From assembly GCA_021201475.1 (NCBI GenBank), contig JAJQEV010000059.1, forward strand, positions 10,906 to 74,905: DNA of 64,000 nucleotides. The letters are read 5' to 3'. This DNA is from Clostridiales bacterium (GTDB taxonomy: Bacteria; Bacillota; Clostridia; Oscillospirales; Oscillospiraceae). The translations under genes and the position numbers were made by a program. Every line of letters begins with the position of its first letter. The first letter of the stretch is position 1. The notes under the pieces were generated by a model. That model ran no database searches. It was not told the origin of the DNA and saw only the letters and a program-made list of their open reading frames with translations. This document shows positions 1-7,249 of this stretch, in pieces.

Positions 1-154
1 TCGCCGTCGCCGTCCTCCGCATGGTTTTCCTCATGGGCGGGTGGCTCCTCCGATGGATGTGTTTCCGTCTCTCCGTAGGGGCGAACATTGTTCGCCCGTT
101 CGCCGTCGCCGTCCTCCGCATGGTTTTCCTCATGGGCGGGTGGCTCCTCCGATG
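1..154. repeat. 99-bp in-frame direct repeat with embedded GGGCGAAC palindrome
   Basis: A 55-bp segment at 1-55 recurs at 100-154, giving a period of 99 bp (33 codons). Between the copies lies GGGCGAAC-ATT-GTTCGCCC at 79-97, a perfect palindrome preceded by GTAG. It resembles the short dispersed palindromes common in clostridial genomes. Both parts are read through in frame by the HTH gene. Confidence 0.8.
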
Positions 155-539
155 CTCTTTCCGCCTCCGCCTTGGCCACCTTCTTGGGCCGCCCGCGGCT
201 CTGTTTCTTGTACGGGACTTCCCGCCCTGTTTTTTTCAGCCGATACAGTGCCTTGTAGACCTCGGTTGTATTTACGCCCAGCGTTTCCGCGATCTCCGTC
301 GGCGTCAGGTCGCTCCAGTCGTCCGCCAGCAGCGCTTCCTTCAGGCTGACGTTTCTTTCTCCGGCGTTTACTTCGGTTTTCTGGCGCATCTTTTTGTACG
401 GCACTTCCTTGCCAGTTTCCTCCTTGATTTGTTTCAGCGCCCCGTATACCGTATCAACGCTGCACCCCAGCTCTTCCGCGATTTCCTTTGCGGTCATGCC
501 GCTCCAGTCGCCGCTTTGCATCTGTTCTTTTACGCTCAT
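1..539 (-). CDS. Tandem helix-turn-helix protein with acidic repeat tail (3' end outside window)
   Basis: The frame is open from an ATG at 539 to the window edge. It encodes two related modules of about 50 residues, each a predicted HTH (core MTAKEIAEELGCSVDTVY, then LTPTEIAETLGVNTTEVY) followed by a basic VPYKK block. An RGRPKK AT-hook-like motif comes next, then an acidic, Pro/His-rich tail built from a 33-residue repeat. The tail repeat is a 99-bp DNA repeat carrying a palindrome. The protein probably binds DNA; its role in the element is unknown. It is the most downstream gene visible in the leftward operon. Confidence 0.75.
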   Translation of the reverse strand, partial: MSVKEQMQSGDWSGMTAKEIAEELGCSVDTVYGALKQIKEETGKEVPYKKMRQKTEVNAGERNVSLKEALLADDWSDLTPTEIAETLGVNTTEVYKALYRLKKTGREVPYKKQSRGRPKKVAKAEAERASEEPPAHEENHAEDGDGERANNVRPYGETETHPSEEPPAHEENHAEDGDG

Positions 540-542
540 GGT

Positions 543-758
543 TTATCCCCCTTCTCCATGTCCAGCATTGTTTTTCTCCATCCTGTTTTTCAGTTTCAGG
601 CAGTATTTCCCGGTCGATTTGTCCAGCGTGGCCCCGCCTGCCCGGATCGCCGCTTTCCGCCGTTCCATCTCTCGGCGTTCCCACCCGCAGGCGGGGCAGT
701 CGTCCGGGTCGCAGACGCCCCAGGTCACGCCCGGCTTGTTTCCCAGTTCACAGGTCAT
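543..758 (-). CDS. Small zinc-ribbon-like phage protein
   Basis: 71 residues. The start was chosen at the ATG giving MTCELGNK, because AGGAGG lies about 10 bases upstream; a longer frame to 797 lacks that support and overlaps the next gene. A DDCPACGWE segment looks like half of a zinc ribbon, with a Lys/Arg-rich second half. It sits between two other small genes of the leftward operon. No specific function is recognised. Confidence 0.6.
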   Translation of the reverse strand: MTCELGNKPGVTWGVCDPDDCPACGWERREMERRKAAIRAGGATLDKSTGKYCLKLKNRMEKNNAGHGEGG

Positions 759-775
759 TCCGCTCGCCCGCCTCC

Positions 776-1126
776 TCAGATGATTTCCTTCAGCCACTCG
801 TAGCGCCGTTCGAACGGCTTCAGGTCGTCCCCAAAGACCTCCCGCAGCGTCCTGTCCATGACCTCCTGCATATAGCCTCTCTCGTCCCCGTTGTCCAGGG
901 CCGGGGTGAACTCCGTTTGCAGCGCAGACAGGGCAGCGTGAAATTTCACAATCCGCTCCCGCCCGAAGCCAAATTCCCGGTGCAGCGCGATACAGGCGCA
1001 GTCGAACACATACTGGCTGTAGGTGTCGCAGGTGGCCTGTATGTACGTTTGCCGGATGGCCCGCTGCTTTGCGGCATAGTCGCTGGCGTGGGGCTTGCTG
1101 TGGTGGGTCTGCTTTTTCTGCTTCAT
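776..1126 (-). CDS. Hypothetical phage protein
   Basis: 116 residues, soluble and mostly alpha-helical in composition, with a basic N-terminus (MKQKKQTHHSK). The start overlaps the stop of the upstream YodL-domain gene by four bases, which suggests translational coupling. I see no catalytic or metal-binding motif. Position and size match a prophage early gene of unknown role. Confidence 0.65.
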   Translation of the reverse strand: MKQKKQTHHSKPHASDYAAKQRAIRQTYIQATCDTYSQYVFDCACIALHREFGFGRERIVKFHAALSALQTEFTPALDNGDERGYMQEVMDRTLREVFGDDLKPFERRYEWLKEII

Positions 1127-1512
1127 TTTCGTGCCTCCAGCATCCGCTCCACCGACCGGTGCCGAAACCCCGTCAGCCGTTTAAACCCGTAACTGTCGCA
1201 GTAGTAATACTTGGTTGCTTTCCCGCCGGTCAGCACGGCCACAATGTCGCTGACCGACATGGAATGACCGGCGAAGTCAGGCGGTAGGTGGAGGTTGAAT
1301 TTTGCGAATAGCTTTTCCAGCGCGTACTGCTCCGCCTCTGTCTGTGTCAGGTCGTCCGCATCCCCCAGCGTCAGTTTGCCAGCGTACGCCAGTTCATATT
1401 GCTCCGGCTTCGGCTGCAATCCCTGCTCCCGCAGCCACGCAAGGCTCATGAAACGTTCCCGGGCGGTTTCATCCGTCCGTTTCAGCTGCAGGATTGCATA
1501 TTTGTCAGGCAT
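1123..1512 (-). CDS. YodL-domain protein
   Basis: 129 residues. The start MPDKYAILQLKR was chosen because it begins the recognisable domain and overlaps the upstream stop; a longer frame to 1668 only reads out of phase through the neighbour. The segments AILQLKRTDETARERFMSL, YELAYAGKL and GHSMSVSDIVAV match the YodL-like domain found in small proteins of clostridial mobile elements. The last of these is shared with antirestriction-associated and LPD-type proteins. Function is unknown in the family; a host-interaction role is only inferred. Confidence 0.75.
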   Translation of the reverse strand: MPDKYAILQLKRTDETARERFMSLAWLREQGLQPKPEQYELAYAGKLTLGDADDLTQTEAEQYALEKLFAKFNLHLPPDFAGHSMSVSDIVAVLTGGKATKYYYCDSYGFKRLTGFRHRSVERMLEARK

Positions 1513-1846
1513 TGTCTCCGCCTCCGTCCATCCTCGCCCCGCAGTTGGGGCAATAGCGATAAAATTCCGCAAACTCTTTCGGGCTGAGGTCGCAGTCGTA
1601 CACCTCCCGGCACACGCTGCACCGCACCATCTCCGCGCCGGTGTTTTCGTCCCGCATCCATTCCCCATGCTTCACCGGCGCAACGTCGGCTGCCGGTTCC
1701 GCCTCGATGCACAGGTCTTTGACGGTGCCCAGAGCGTCGTTGATGGCAATGTTCCGCGGGCAAATCTCGGTTCCGTTCGCCCAGGGGGAGCGCCCCAGCT
1801 CCTCCAGCCCCTTTTTCATGCGTTCCGCGCTGATGAACTTATCCAT
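1505..1846 (-). CDS. Phage zinc-ribbon protein
   Basis: 113 residues from MDKFISAERM. Near the C-terminus CSVC and, about 23 residues later, CPNC form a four-cysteine zinc ribbon preceded by HGEWMRDENTG. This arrangement is frequent in small prophage proteins of Clostridia. The stop overlaps the YodL-gene start, and the start overlaps the stop of the preceding gene. The role is probably protein or nucleic-acid contact; nothing more specific can be read. Confidence 0.7.
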   Translation of the reverse strand: MDKFISAERMKKGLEELGRSPWANGTEICPRNIAINDALGTVKDLCIEAEPAADVAPVKHGEWMRDENTGAEMVRCSVCREVYDCDLSPKEFAEFYRYCPNCGARMDGGGDNA

Positions 1847-2135
1847 CGTCGTTGTCCTCCTCCAGCTTGTCCTCCACCAGCCGCAGGAGCGTTCTGACGC
1901 ACTTGTGCCATTCCTTTCCCGTGCGGTCAACGCCCATTTCCTTCGCCATCTGTTTGCCGATGGATTGGAACGCCTGGAGCAGGAAGCAAAACTGTACCAC
2001 CGCCCCCAGACCGATGTTGTCCTCCACGGACACCTCCTCGGTGCCCTCCGGCATGGTCAGCGTCATCTGTACGGTGTTGTCTGTCAGAAATTTGTCTATG
2101 ATTTCGCCGAAGCTGTCCAGATTAAGTGTTGCCAT
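1839..2135 (-). CDS. Hypothetical phage protein
   Basis: 98 residues beginning MATLNLDSFGEIIDK and ending in an acidic EEDNDDG tail. No membrane segment or motif is evident. Short overlaps with both neighbours place it firmly in the leftward operon. It resembles small prophage proteins of unknown function. Confidence 0.65.
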   Translation of the reverse strand: MATLNLDSFGEIIDKFLTDNTVQMTLTMPEGTEEVSVEDNIGLGAVVQFCFLLQAFQSIGKQMAKEMGVDRTGKEWHKCVRTLLRLVEDKLEEDNDDG

Positions 2136-2334
2136 CGCTCTTGTCCTCCTTGATAATGATCACCGGCGGCTCATACCCGTCGCACTGGTACAGCGGTCGC
2201 TTTTGTCTCCGCCGCTCCCCGCAGACGAAGCAGGAGCCGTCGCCATTATATCCATACTTGCAGTTGTCCGACCCATGCCAGCGGCAGTATCGGCAGATGC
2301 ACCCGTCGCAGGGGCTGTCAATCCGCCTCGCCAT
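2122..2334 (-). CDS. Small cysteine-rich protein
   Basis: 70 residues from MARRIDSPCDGC. Eight cysteines are arranged as CDGCICRYC, then single Cys, CFVC and a final Cys, suggesting one or two structural metal sites. The longer frame to 2538 is rejected because it covers the upstream membrane gene out of phase. The role is unknown; such proteins often sit beside phage zinc-finger genes. Confidence 0.65.
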   Translation of the reverse strand: MARRIDSPCDGCICRYCRWHGSDNCKYGYNGDGSCFVCGERRRQKRPLYQCDGYEPPVIIIKEDKSDGNT

Positions 2335-2962
2335 TGCCCTGCGTCTCCTTCTGCACGCCCCGCCATTGCCAGTTGCGGGTGTGGTAATTGTTGCGGGTGT
2401 CAAAACAGTCTGCACAGGGGGGCTTGTCGTAGGGGACGCCGCTGTGGGCGCAGCAGGTGCAGTCGCCAAAGCAGTCCTTGTGCAGCTGCTCCATGACCGC
2501 CTTGACCCCCTCCAGCAGGGCGCAGCCGTCCCGGTCACAGTTGTGCTCGTAGCCGCAGCACAGGCAGCTAGGCCGGTTGGGTATGTTTTGGGCTATGCTC
2601 TCCAGCGCCCGGAGCGCCTCGTCATAAGTCATCATTTCCGCACCCCCCGCAAAGCTCAGCAGCGCGGCGATGGCCGCCGTAATCGCCCAGGGCAGCAGCG
2701 CCCAGGCGGCGGGATAATTCCCCATGAGGATGTAAATCACTCCGCACACCACGGAGATGATGCCCACGCCGCCCAAAATCAGCCCTGCCAGAATCAGAAT
2801 CTCGTTTGCAAGGCAGCGGTCGGTGGGGGTGTTGAGGCGCTTGATAGCCTCGTCAATGGCCTGTACGTCCCTGTTCCACGGGCAATCCTCCGTGTCGTCC
2901 ATATAGTCCTTGCAGTGTTCTTTCAGGTCCTCCAGCTGGCGAATCATGTCTTTCGTTTTCAT
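2318..2962 (-). CDS. Membrane protein with Cys-rich C-terminal domain
   Basis: 214 residues from MKTKDMIRQLEDL, preceded by GAAAGGGG. Residues 1-50 are charged and probably coiled coil. Two hydrophobic segments follow (about 55-80 and 88-112). The second half begins MTYDEALRALESIAQN and holds many cysteines in pairs (CLCC, CTCC, CADC). The second half alone resembles a stand-alone phage Cys-rich protein, so the gene may be a fusion of two small genes. Topology and role are unknown. Confidence 0.65.
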   Translation of the reverse strand: MKTKDMIRQLEDLKEHCKDYMDDTEDCPWNRDVQAIDEAIKRLNTPTDRCLANEILILAGLILGGVGIISVVCGVIYILMGNYPAAWALLPWAITAAIAALLSFAGGAEMMTYDEALRALESIAQNIPNRPSCLCCGYEHNCDRDGCALLEGVKAVMEQLHKDCFGDCTCCAHSGVPYDKPPCADCFDTRNNYHTRNWQWRGVQKETQGNGEAD

Positions 2963-3020
2963 TTGCAATTTACCCCTTTCAGTGTTATAATTGGGGCAGG
3001 CATAATCCTTTCTGCCCCGG

Positions 3021-3048
3021 CCCCTGAGTTGTTGCAGCAGCTCAGGGG
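3021..3048. terminator. Hairpin at the 3' end of the serine recombinase gene
   Basis: CCCCTGAG and CTCAGGGG form a perfect 8-bp stem with a 12-base loop, overlapping the recombinase stop codon. No T-run follows on the minus strand, so it may be an RNA-stability or attenuating hairpin rather than a full terminator. Confidence 0.4.
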
Positions 3049-3668
3049 TCATTTTTTGTCTCGTACCGCGCCGCCCGGTACCGGAAACTGGAGATTGGCA
3101 TCCCGCACTCCGCAGCCGCCGCCAGACCGGTGATTTTCCCGGCCATCCAGCGCCGGTAAACGTCGTCGAAATTTTCCGGCAGCGGTTTCGGCGGTCTGCC
3201 GAAACGCACCCCTCTGGCGTACGCTGCTGCTATCCCCTCGGCCTGTCGCTGTTTGATATTGACCCGCTCGTTCTCCGCCACAAAGGACAGGACACTTAGC
3301 ACCGTGTCGCAGATAAACGTTGCCATTAGGTTCCGGTCTGTCCGGGTGTCCAGTATCGGCATATCGATCACCACAATGTCCGCGCCCTTCTGCTTCGTCA
3401 CGACCCGCCACTGCTCCAGGATTTCCTCATAGTTCCGTCCCAGCCGGTCAATGCTCTTGATGTACACCACGTCCCGCTTTTTCAGCCGTTTCAGCAGGCG
3501 CTTGTACTGCGGCCGGTCAAAGTCCTTGCCTGACTGCTTGTCCAGGTAGATGTTTCTGTCCTCAACCCCGACCTCGTGCATGGCAATCATCTGCCTGTCC
3601 TCGTTCTGGTCTTTGCTGCTGACCCGGACGTAGCCGTAAACATGGATTTCGCCGCTGTCAATCTGCAT
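3042..3668 (-). CDS. Serine recombinase (resolvase/invertase family)
   Basis: 208 residues. The N-terminal catalytic domain begins GYVRVSSKDQNEDRQ, with the nucleophilic serine at about residue 17 and the family Arg and Asp around IKSIDRLGRNYEEIL. It ends AENERVNIKQRQAEGI, the linker helix, followed by GRPPK and a short C-terminal HTH region. Size matches small resolvases and invertases, not large serine integrases. It probably resolves or inverts DNA of the element; no inversion cassette is visible nearby. The stop lies in a hairpin, and the start overlaps the upstream HTH gene. Confidence 0.9.
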   Translation of the reverse strand: MQIDSGEIHVYGYVRVSSKDQNEDRQMIAMHEVGVEDRNIYLDKQSGKDFDRPQYKRLLKRLKKRDVVYIKSIDRLGRNYEEILEQWRVVTKQKGADIVVIDMPILDTRTDRNLMATFICDTVLSVLSFVAENERVNIKQRQAEGIAAAYARGVRFGRPPKPLPENFDDVYRRWMAGKITGLAAAAECGMPISSFRYRAARYETKNDP

Positions 3669-3996
3669 GGCCCGTCCTCTGCCGCTCCGCCACCCGCTCC
3701 GCCGCCAGAACGATTTCGTCCTGTTCGTCGTAGGTCAGCTCCGACCCCAGCAGATTGCTCAGGGCGCTCTTGCTGATGCCCATGACCGCCGCCACGGCGT
3801 TCTGTGTGACGTGCAGCTCATCCAGCGCCTGCCGTACCCAGATGTTCCGCTTTGTCTTTTTCACATAGTGCGGCTTATCTGACCCCACCGGCTGCTCGGA
3901 TACCACCTTGTCGGCGGGGGCCATCTGCACCGTATCCGTTATCCCGTCCTGGTACCGCACGGTGCAGTACCGTTTCGCCGGATGGATGTAAATCAC
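3658..3996 (-). CDS. HTH DNA-binding protein, N-terminus probably frameshifted
   Basis: As an uninterrupted frame it is 112 residues from a GTG with no clear ribosome site. The HTH is TQNAVAAVMGISKSALSNLLG. The same frame continues upstream in protein-like sequence (DKIQVAPVWEHGEH) without a start, while another frame begins with a GTG at 4099 that overlaps the previous stop as GTGA. Loss of one G in a run of six at 4068-4073 would join the two. The real gene is therefore probably 3658-4099 with a frameshift. It probably regulates or partners the overlapping serine recombinase gene. Confidence 0.6.
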   Translation of the reverse strand: MIYIHPAKRYCTVRYQDGITDTVQMAPADKVVSEQPVGSDKPHYVKKTKRNIWVRQALDELHVTQNAVAAVMGISKSALSNLLGSELTYDEQDEIVLAAERVAERQRTGHAD

Positions 3997-4095
3997 GGTG
4001 GCGGTTTTTGCCGCCGGGGTGGCGTTGTGTTCCCCGTGTTCCCAGACCGGGGCAACCTGAATCTTGTCCCCCCAGGTGAATGTCGTCTGCCAGCG

Positions 4096-4251
4096 TCACG
4101 GTTCTTCCTCCTCATCCGGCTTGCGCTCCAGTCCCTCGTCGGTTTCCTGCTCGATTTCGTCCCAGGCCGCGTCATAGCCGTCCTTCCGTCCCATGGCGTA
4201 CATGCCGGACATGAGGAGGATGGCGGCGGCCAGATTCAGTATCACAGTCAT
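4096..4251 (-). CDS. Small single-pass membrane protein
   Basis: 51 residues starting MTVILNLAAAILLMSGMYAM, one membrane helix, then an acidic tail rich in Glu ending DEEEEP. It is too short for most gene callers but is packed between 4258 and the GTGA overlap at 4096, which supports it. Holin-like or accessory roles are possible; nothing in the sequence decides. Confidence 0.6.
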   Translation of the reverse strand: MTVILNLAAAILLMSGMYAMGRKDGYDAAWDEIEQETDEGLERKPDEEEEP

Positions 4252-4257
4252 ATCCGC

Positions 4258-4569
4258 TTACCTCCCCGCCAGCCGCAGCATCACCACGGCCAGCGCCGCC
4301 GGGAGAACCAAATATGGCAGCATTGCCCCTGCAGTCTCCAGGTCGCCCAGGAACGCAGATACCATTCCGCCCACGGCGGAGGCGATAGCCACCGCCCCCA
4401 GCACCACCGCGCCCAGCGCCAGCATGGCCGCGCAGGCGTTCCGGTCTTCCCGGCTGTACAGGGCTTTTGCCCCGTCCTCCAGCGCCTGGATTTCGTCTGT
4501 CGCCTCGCCGTTCTCCCGCCGCATCTCGGCGGCGATTTCGGACAGGATTTTCGCTTCTTTTTCTTTCAT
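4258..4569 (-). CDS. Two-helix membrane protein
   Basis: 103 residues from MKEKEAKILSEIAAEMRRE, preceded by AAGGGGG. The first half is a charged helix. Two hydrophobic segments follow around residues 47-68 and 78-98. An in-frame ATG at 4662 with its own AAGGA would add 31 Pro/Arg-rich residues and cannot be excluded. It shares the charged-helix plus two-TM plan with the product at 2318-2962. Confidence 0.6.
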   Translation of the reverse strand: MKEKEAKILSEIAAEMRRENGEATDEIQALEDGAKALYSREDRNACAAMLALGAVVLGAVAIASAVGGMVSAFLGDLETAGAMLPYLVLPAALAVVMLRLAGR

Positions 4570-4689
4570 GGTTGGTTTTCCCCCTTGTTGTGATTGCCCG
4601 TCTCTCCGGGCTGTCTGTGGGGCCGGTGGGCGGTTCATGCGCCGCCTGGGGGCTTTGTCCATAAGGGTATCCTTTCCTTATTTTTGTTG

Positions 4690-4926
4690 GGATGCCTTTC
4701 CTCCCCGTGGGACACCGGCAGATAGGGCGGGGCCGCAGATAGCCAAAGCGGCCCCGCCATGCCGGGCAACTCTAGGCGCGTCCGGCCGCGCCGCAGGCAG
4801 GCGAAAGAGAGTGAATAAACCCTGCCCGCATGGAGCCGCCCGCCGGAGTTGCACCGGCGCGGGCGGGGTATGAGTTTCCCAACCCGGAACTGTCTGCGGC
4901 ATGGCCCCGCCTTGCGGGGCTTTTTT
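4690..4926 (+). ncRNA. Candidate structured RNA / structured intergenic region
   Basis: About 235 bases without a convincing gene but dense in GC-rich hairpins. There is an 11-bp perfect stem at 4726-4758, a GGCGCG stem near 4775-4792, and a compound stem at 4836-4864 with an AGTTGCA loop. An intrinsic terminator with six T on the plus strand closes the region. No rightward gene precedes that terminator, so a short plus-strand RNA is the simplest reading. On the minus strand 4831-4900 resembles a broken tRNA (T-arm-like hairpin, then TCCA) but has no anticodon arm. Confidence 0.35.
4904..4926 (+). terminator. Rho-independent terminator
   Basis: GCCCCGC-CTT-GCGGGGC followed by TTTTTT on the plus strand. 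It is oriented opposite to all surrounding genes. Confidence 0.7.
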
Positions 4927-5161
4927 ATTGCATGAAATCCCTCATCCTGTAGGCGATCAGGTGGTCGCCCTGTTCTTCCTCCGCGAACTGTGGCTCTCCG
5001 TGGTCGATGCAGTCCGCCGCCAGCAGATAGTAGTCCTCCTCGTACTCTGTCAGCGCGTCCCGGATCTCCTGCCAGGTGAATTTTCCCCTTTCCTTGCGCA
5101 GGTGCAGGAACCAGTTGCCCTGTTTGTCGTAGTCCGGCCAGACCTCTGTGCCCTTCTTCAT
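4925..5161 (-). CDS. Hypothetical phage protein
   Basis: 78 residues, acidic, beginning MKKGTEVWPDYDKQGNWF, with WQEIRDALTEYEEDYYLLAAD in the middle. Its start overlaps the ParB-like gene's stop by four bases (ATGA), so it is probably co-translated with it. No motif is recognised. Confidence 0.65.
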   Translation of the reverse strand: MKKGTEVWPDYDKQGNWFLHLRKERGKFTWQEIRDALTEYEEDYYLLAADCIDHGEPQFAEEEQGDHLIAYRMRDFMQ

Positions 5162-6606
5162 GCCGGTTCTCCTGTGAAAACAGCATGGCTGCCGTCCTGC
5201 ATGGCCTTCTCCTCGTCGGACAGTTCATAGCCCAGCAGTTCCTCCAGGTCGTTGTAGAGGCTGGTCAGCGTCTTGTCCTTCTTGTGCTGCCATACCCAGA
5301 TTTGCTTCGTGTTGTTCCAGTGGCGGTCATAGTAGCATTGATTCTCGTCTTCGGTGGCGGCGTAGGCCACGGCCAGCAGCTTGTACCCCCACGGGAAGCG
5401 CCTGCTCTGGTCGTCCTGTAGCATTTCCTTCAGGTCTTCGTCGGTGGTCTCGTCGTCGATTTCCAGGTGCAGCAGGTCGGCCAGCAGCTCGCCGTCCACG
5501 TCCCAGCCCCAGCTTCCGCCGATCATGGCGTTGCAGGTAAACGCACAAATCGCCGCCATATCGCTTTCCTTCACCTGGAAGTCCCGGATGAAGGCCGTCC
5601 GCAGTTCTCTGTGCCGCTGGTTGATTTCGCCCAGCTGCTTTCCCCTTTGGTCTTCTTTTTTCTGCGCTTCCTCCTGCTCCCGCTCCTGGTCGGATTGCTC
5701 CTCTGTCTCGTCTGGCTTTTCCCGGTAGATGCTTATGCCGTCCCGTTCCTCTTTGTAGTAATACCGCACGGTGCCCGCGTCCTTTGGCCGCTGGACCTTG
5801 GAATCGGCTTTCCAGTTCCAGGTGCAGTAGCTTTTGACGTAGTTCAGCCCGGGTACATCCTTTCCGTTATCCGCCCACGGCGTGACTTCCGCCAGCCGGG
5901 CTTGTGTGAACGCTTTGTTTTTCTCCGTCTCCTGGGCCTTCCGCAGCTCGTTCTGGAAGTTGGCGGTGCCGATGGTGTCCAGCACCTGGTTCTTCAGTGT
6001 TGTGTCCTTGATTTTGTCCAGCTCCATGTAGTCCTGTAGGGTGGCCCCTCTGGCCTCGCTGGCCTTGAAGCGCTCCTTGTCCAGCGCCAGCAGCTTCACC
6101 CGCCGCCGGATGGTGGAGGCGGAGAAGCCGGAGTCCGCCGCGATTTCCTCCACCGTGCTGCCCAGGTCCAGCATCATCTGGAACCCCTCCGCCTGCTCGT
6201 AGACGGTCAGGTCGGAGCGCTGCATGTTCTCTGTCAGCATGGTTTGCAGCTGTTTCTTCCGGCTCATCTGCGTCACCACGCAGGGAACCTCCGTCAGGCC
6301 CGCTTCCTTCGCCGCTGCCAGCCGCCGGTGCCCGATGATGACGGTGTAGCCGTCCGGGCTCCACTGGCTGTTGGCCGCGTCCTCCAGTGCCTGCGCCAGC
6401 GCTTCGTCCTCCTCGGTCAGGGCACGCTTCTTTGTTTTCAGCCATTCCCCGTGGGTCATGGTGTGCCCCGGTATCACCGTCAGGTTTTGCAGGACGCCGC
6501 TGGCCCGGATGCTGGCTGTCAGCTCGGTCAGGTCGCCCAGGTCTTTTCTGGGGTTGTCCTTGTGCGGATAGATTTTCTTGGTTTCGATGTAGGTCAGTTC
6601 TGCCAT
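5158..6606 (-). CDS. ParB/RepB/Spo0J-like nuclease-domain protein
   Basis: 482 residues. The start MAELTYIETKKIYPHK was chosen because AAGGAGG lies seven bases upstream; a longer frame to 6651 has no such site. The ParB N-terminal fold is shown by HKDNPRKDLGDL (about 15-26), GHRRLAAAKEAG (about 90) and the HTH STVEEIAADSGFSASTIRRR (about 150-170). A charged linker and a C-terminal domain of unknown type (CAFTCNAMIGGSWGW onward) follow. Stand-alone ParB-like proteins are common in phage and ICE early regions, where they act in replication or antirestriction more often than in partition. No parA is visible. Confidence 0.85.
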   Translation of the reverse strand: MAELTYIETKKIYPHKDNPRKDLGDLTELTASIRASGVLQNLTVIPGHTMTHGEWLKTKKRALTEEDEALAQALEDAANSQWSPDGYTVIIGHRRLAAAKEAGLTEVPCVVTQMSRKKQLQTMLTENMQRSDLTVYEQAEGFQMMLDLGSTVEEIAADSGFSASTIRRRVKLLALDKERFKASEARGATLQDYMELDKIKDTTLKNQVLDTIGTANFQNELRKAQETEKNKAFTQARLAEVTPWADNGKDVPGLNYVKSYCTWNWKADSKVQRPKDAGTVRYYYKEERDGISIYREKPDETEEQSDQEREQEEAQKKEDQRGKQLGEINQRHRELRTAFIRDFQVKESDMAAICAFTCNAMIGGSWGWDVDGELLADLLHLEIDDETTDEDLKEMLQDDQSRRFPWGYKLLAVAYAATEDENQCYYDRHWNNTKQIWVWQHKKDKTLTSLYNDLEELLGYELSDEEKAMQDGSHAVFTGEPA

Positions 6607-6647
6607 TTGGTTTTCCTCCTTGTGCTTGTGAATAGTGGTCATGTGGT

Positions 6648-6905
6648 TCACCTCCGCTTGATCGGGTCGAGGGCTGTGTAATCGCTGCCCGCCCGCATCT
6701 GCCGCCGGTCGATGGCGGCTGCCACGTCGATGGCAAGGTATCGGGGCCGCCCGCCGTCCTCCACGGTGTAGCTGTCGATGGAGGACAGGAACTTTTGGGT
6801 GGTGTGGTAGCTTTTCGCCCCGATGTACTCGCCCACCTGCTTGGCCGACAGCGTGTTTCCGTACTGGCGGCGCAGGTCGTCGGCGATTTTACTGCGGTTT
6901 GCCAT
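6648..6905 (-). CDS. Small DNA-binding-like phage protein
   Basis: 85 residues from MANRSKIADDLRRQYG, preceded by AAGGGGG. The segment TLSAKQVGEYIGAKSYHTTQKFL looks like a winged-HTH or excisionase-type fold, and RPRYLAIDVAAAIDRRQM follows. Together these resemble small prophage helix-turn-helix proteins. It lies just upstream of the ParB-like gene and just downstream of leader repeat copy A. A regulatory or excisionase role is inferred. Confidence 0.6.
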   Translation of the reverse strand: MANRSKIADDLRRQYGNTLSAKQVGEYIGAKSYHTTQKFLSSIDSYTVEDGGRPRYLAIDVAAAIDRRQMRAGSDYTALDPIKRR

Positions 6906-6920
6906 TGTTTCTTTCCCCCT

Positions 6921-6966
6921 TGGTGTTCTGTTTTCATTCCGTTCCGTCGCCGTCGCTGGCGAACAG
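6921..6966 (-). repeat. Leader repeat copy A
   Basis: On the minus strand this reads as an LFASDGDGTE-stop tail followed by AACAGAACACCA and a G-rich ribosome site that serves the gene at 6648-6905. It matches copies at 7722-7767, 8004-8041 and 8541-8588. Upstream codons in the same phase, back to about 7003, still resemble the C-terminus of the HTH protein at 8556-8771. Confidence 0.75.
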
Positions 6967-7003
6967 AATTTCCATCCCAATATCCGGGAAGAATGCGGCT
7001 TTT

Positions 7004-7171
7004 TTATTGCTTCCCCGCTTCGAGGTTGGCCTGCGCCGCCATCCCGTCCAGGAACATGGATACCATCAGCATCGCGTTCTCGAACTGCGCCTGGGGCAGG
7101 CCGCACAGCTTGTCCAGTACGTCCTTCTGCACCCGCTCCATCTGCTCCTCGTTCAGTTCATTTTTCGCCAT
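7004..7171 (-). CDS. Small phage protein
   Basis: 55 residues, MAKNELNEEQMERVQKDVLD to QANLEAGKQ, preceded by AAAGGAGG. It is short but well placed between copy A of the leader repeat and the first rightward promoter. The Met-rich middle (MLMVSMFLDGM) may be an amphipathic helix. No function is recognised. Confidence 0.55.
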   Translation of the reverse strand: MAKNELNEEQMERVQKDVLDKLCGLPQAQFENAMLMVSMFLDGMAAQANLEAGKQ

Positions 7172-7194
7172 GACCGCTCGCCTCCTTTCTGTCC

Positions 7195-7240
7195 TTGTCC
7201 GCCCCTTCCCCCGTGTGCTATAATTTCAGCAGGGAAGGGG
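7195..7240 (+). promoter_or_regulatory. Sigma-A promoter with inverted repeat around the -10 box
   Basis: TTGTCC, 18 bases, TATAAT. CCCCTTCCC (7202-7210) and GGGAAGGGG (7232-7240) are perfect inverted arms flanking the -10; the right arm doubles as the ribosome site. A near-identical copy lies at 8042-8087. Confidence 0.75.
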
Positions 7241-7249
7241 GTGAATCTT

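Noticed and set aside
3042-3668. Phase-variable invertible segment controlled by the serine recombinase
   Set aside because: No inverted repeat pair flanking a promoter or gene segment was found near the recombinase in this window.
4831-4900. Possible tRNA on the minus strand
   Set aside because: There is a T-arm-like hairpin and a TCCA end, but the acceptor has two mismatches and only 14 bases remain between D-like and T-like arms, too few for an anticodon arm.
4635-5228. 197-residue minus-strand frame across 4635-5228
   Set aside because: It overlaps the better supported gene at 4925-5161 out of phase and the structured hairpin region.
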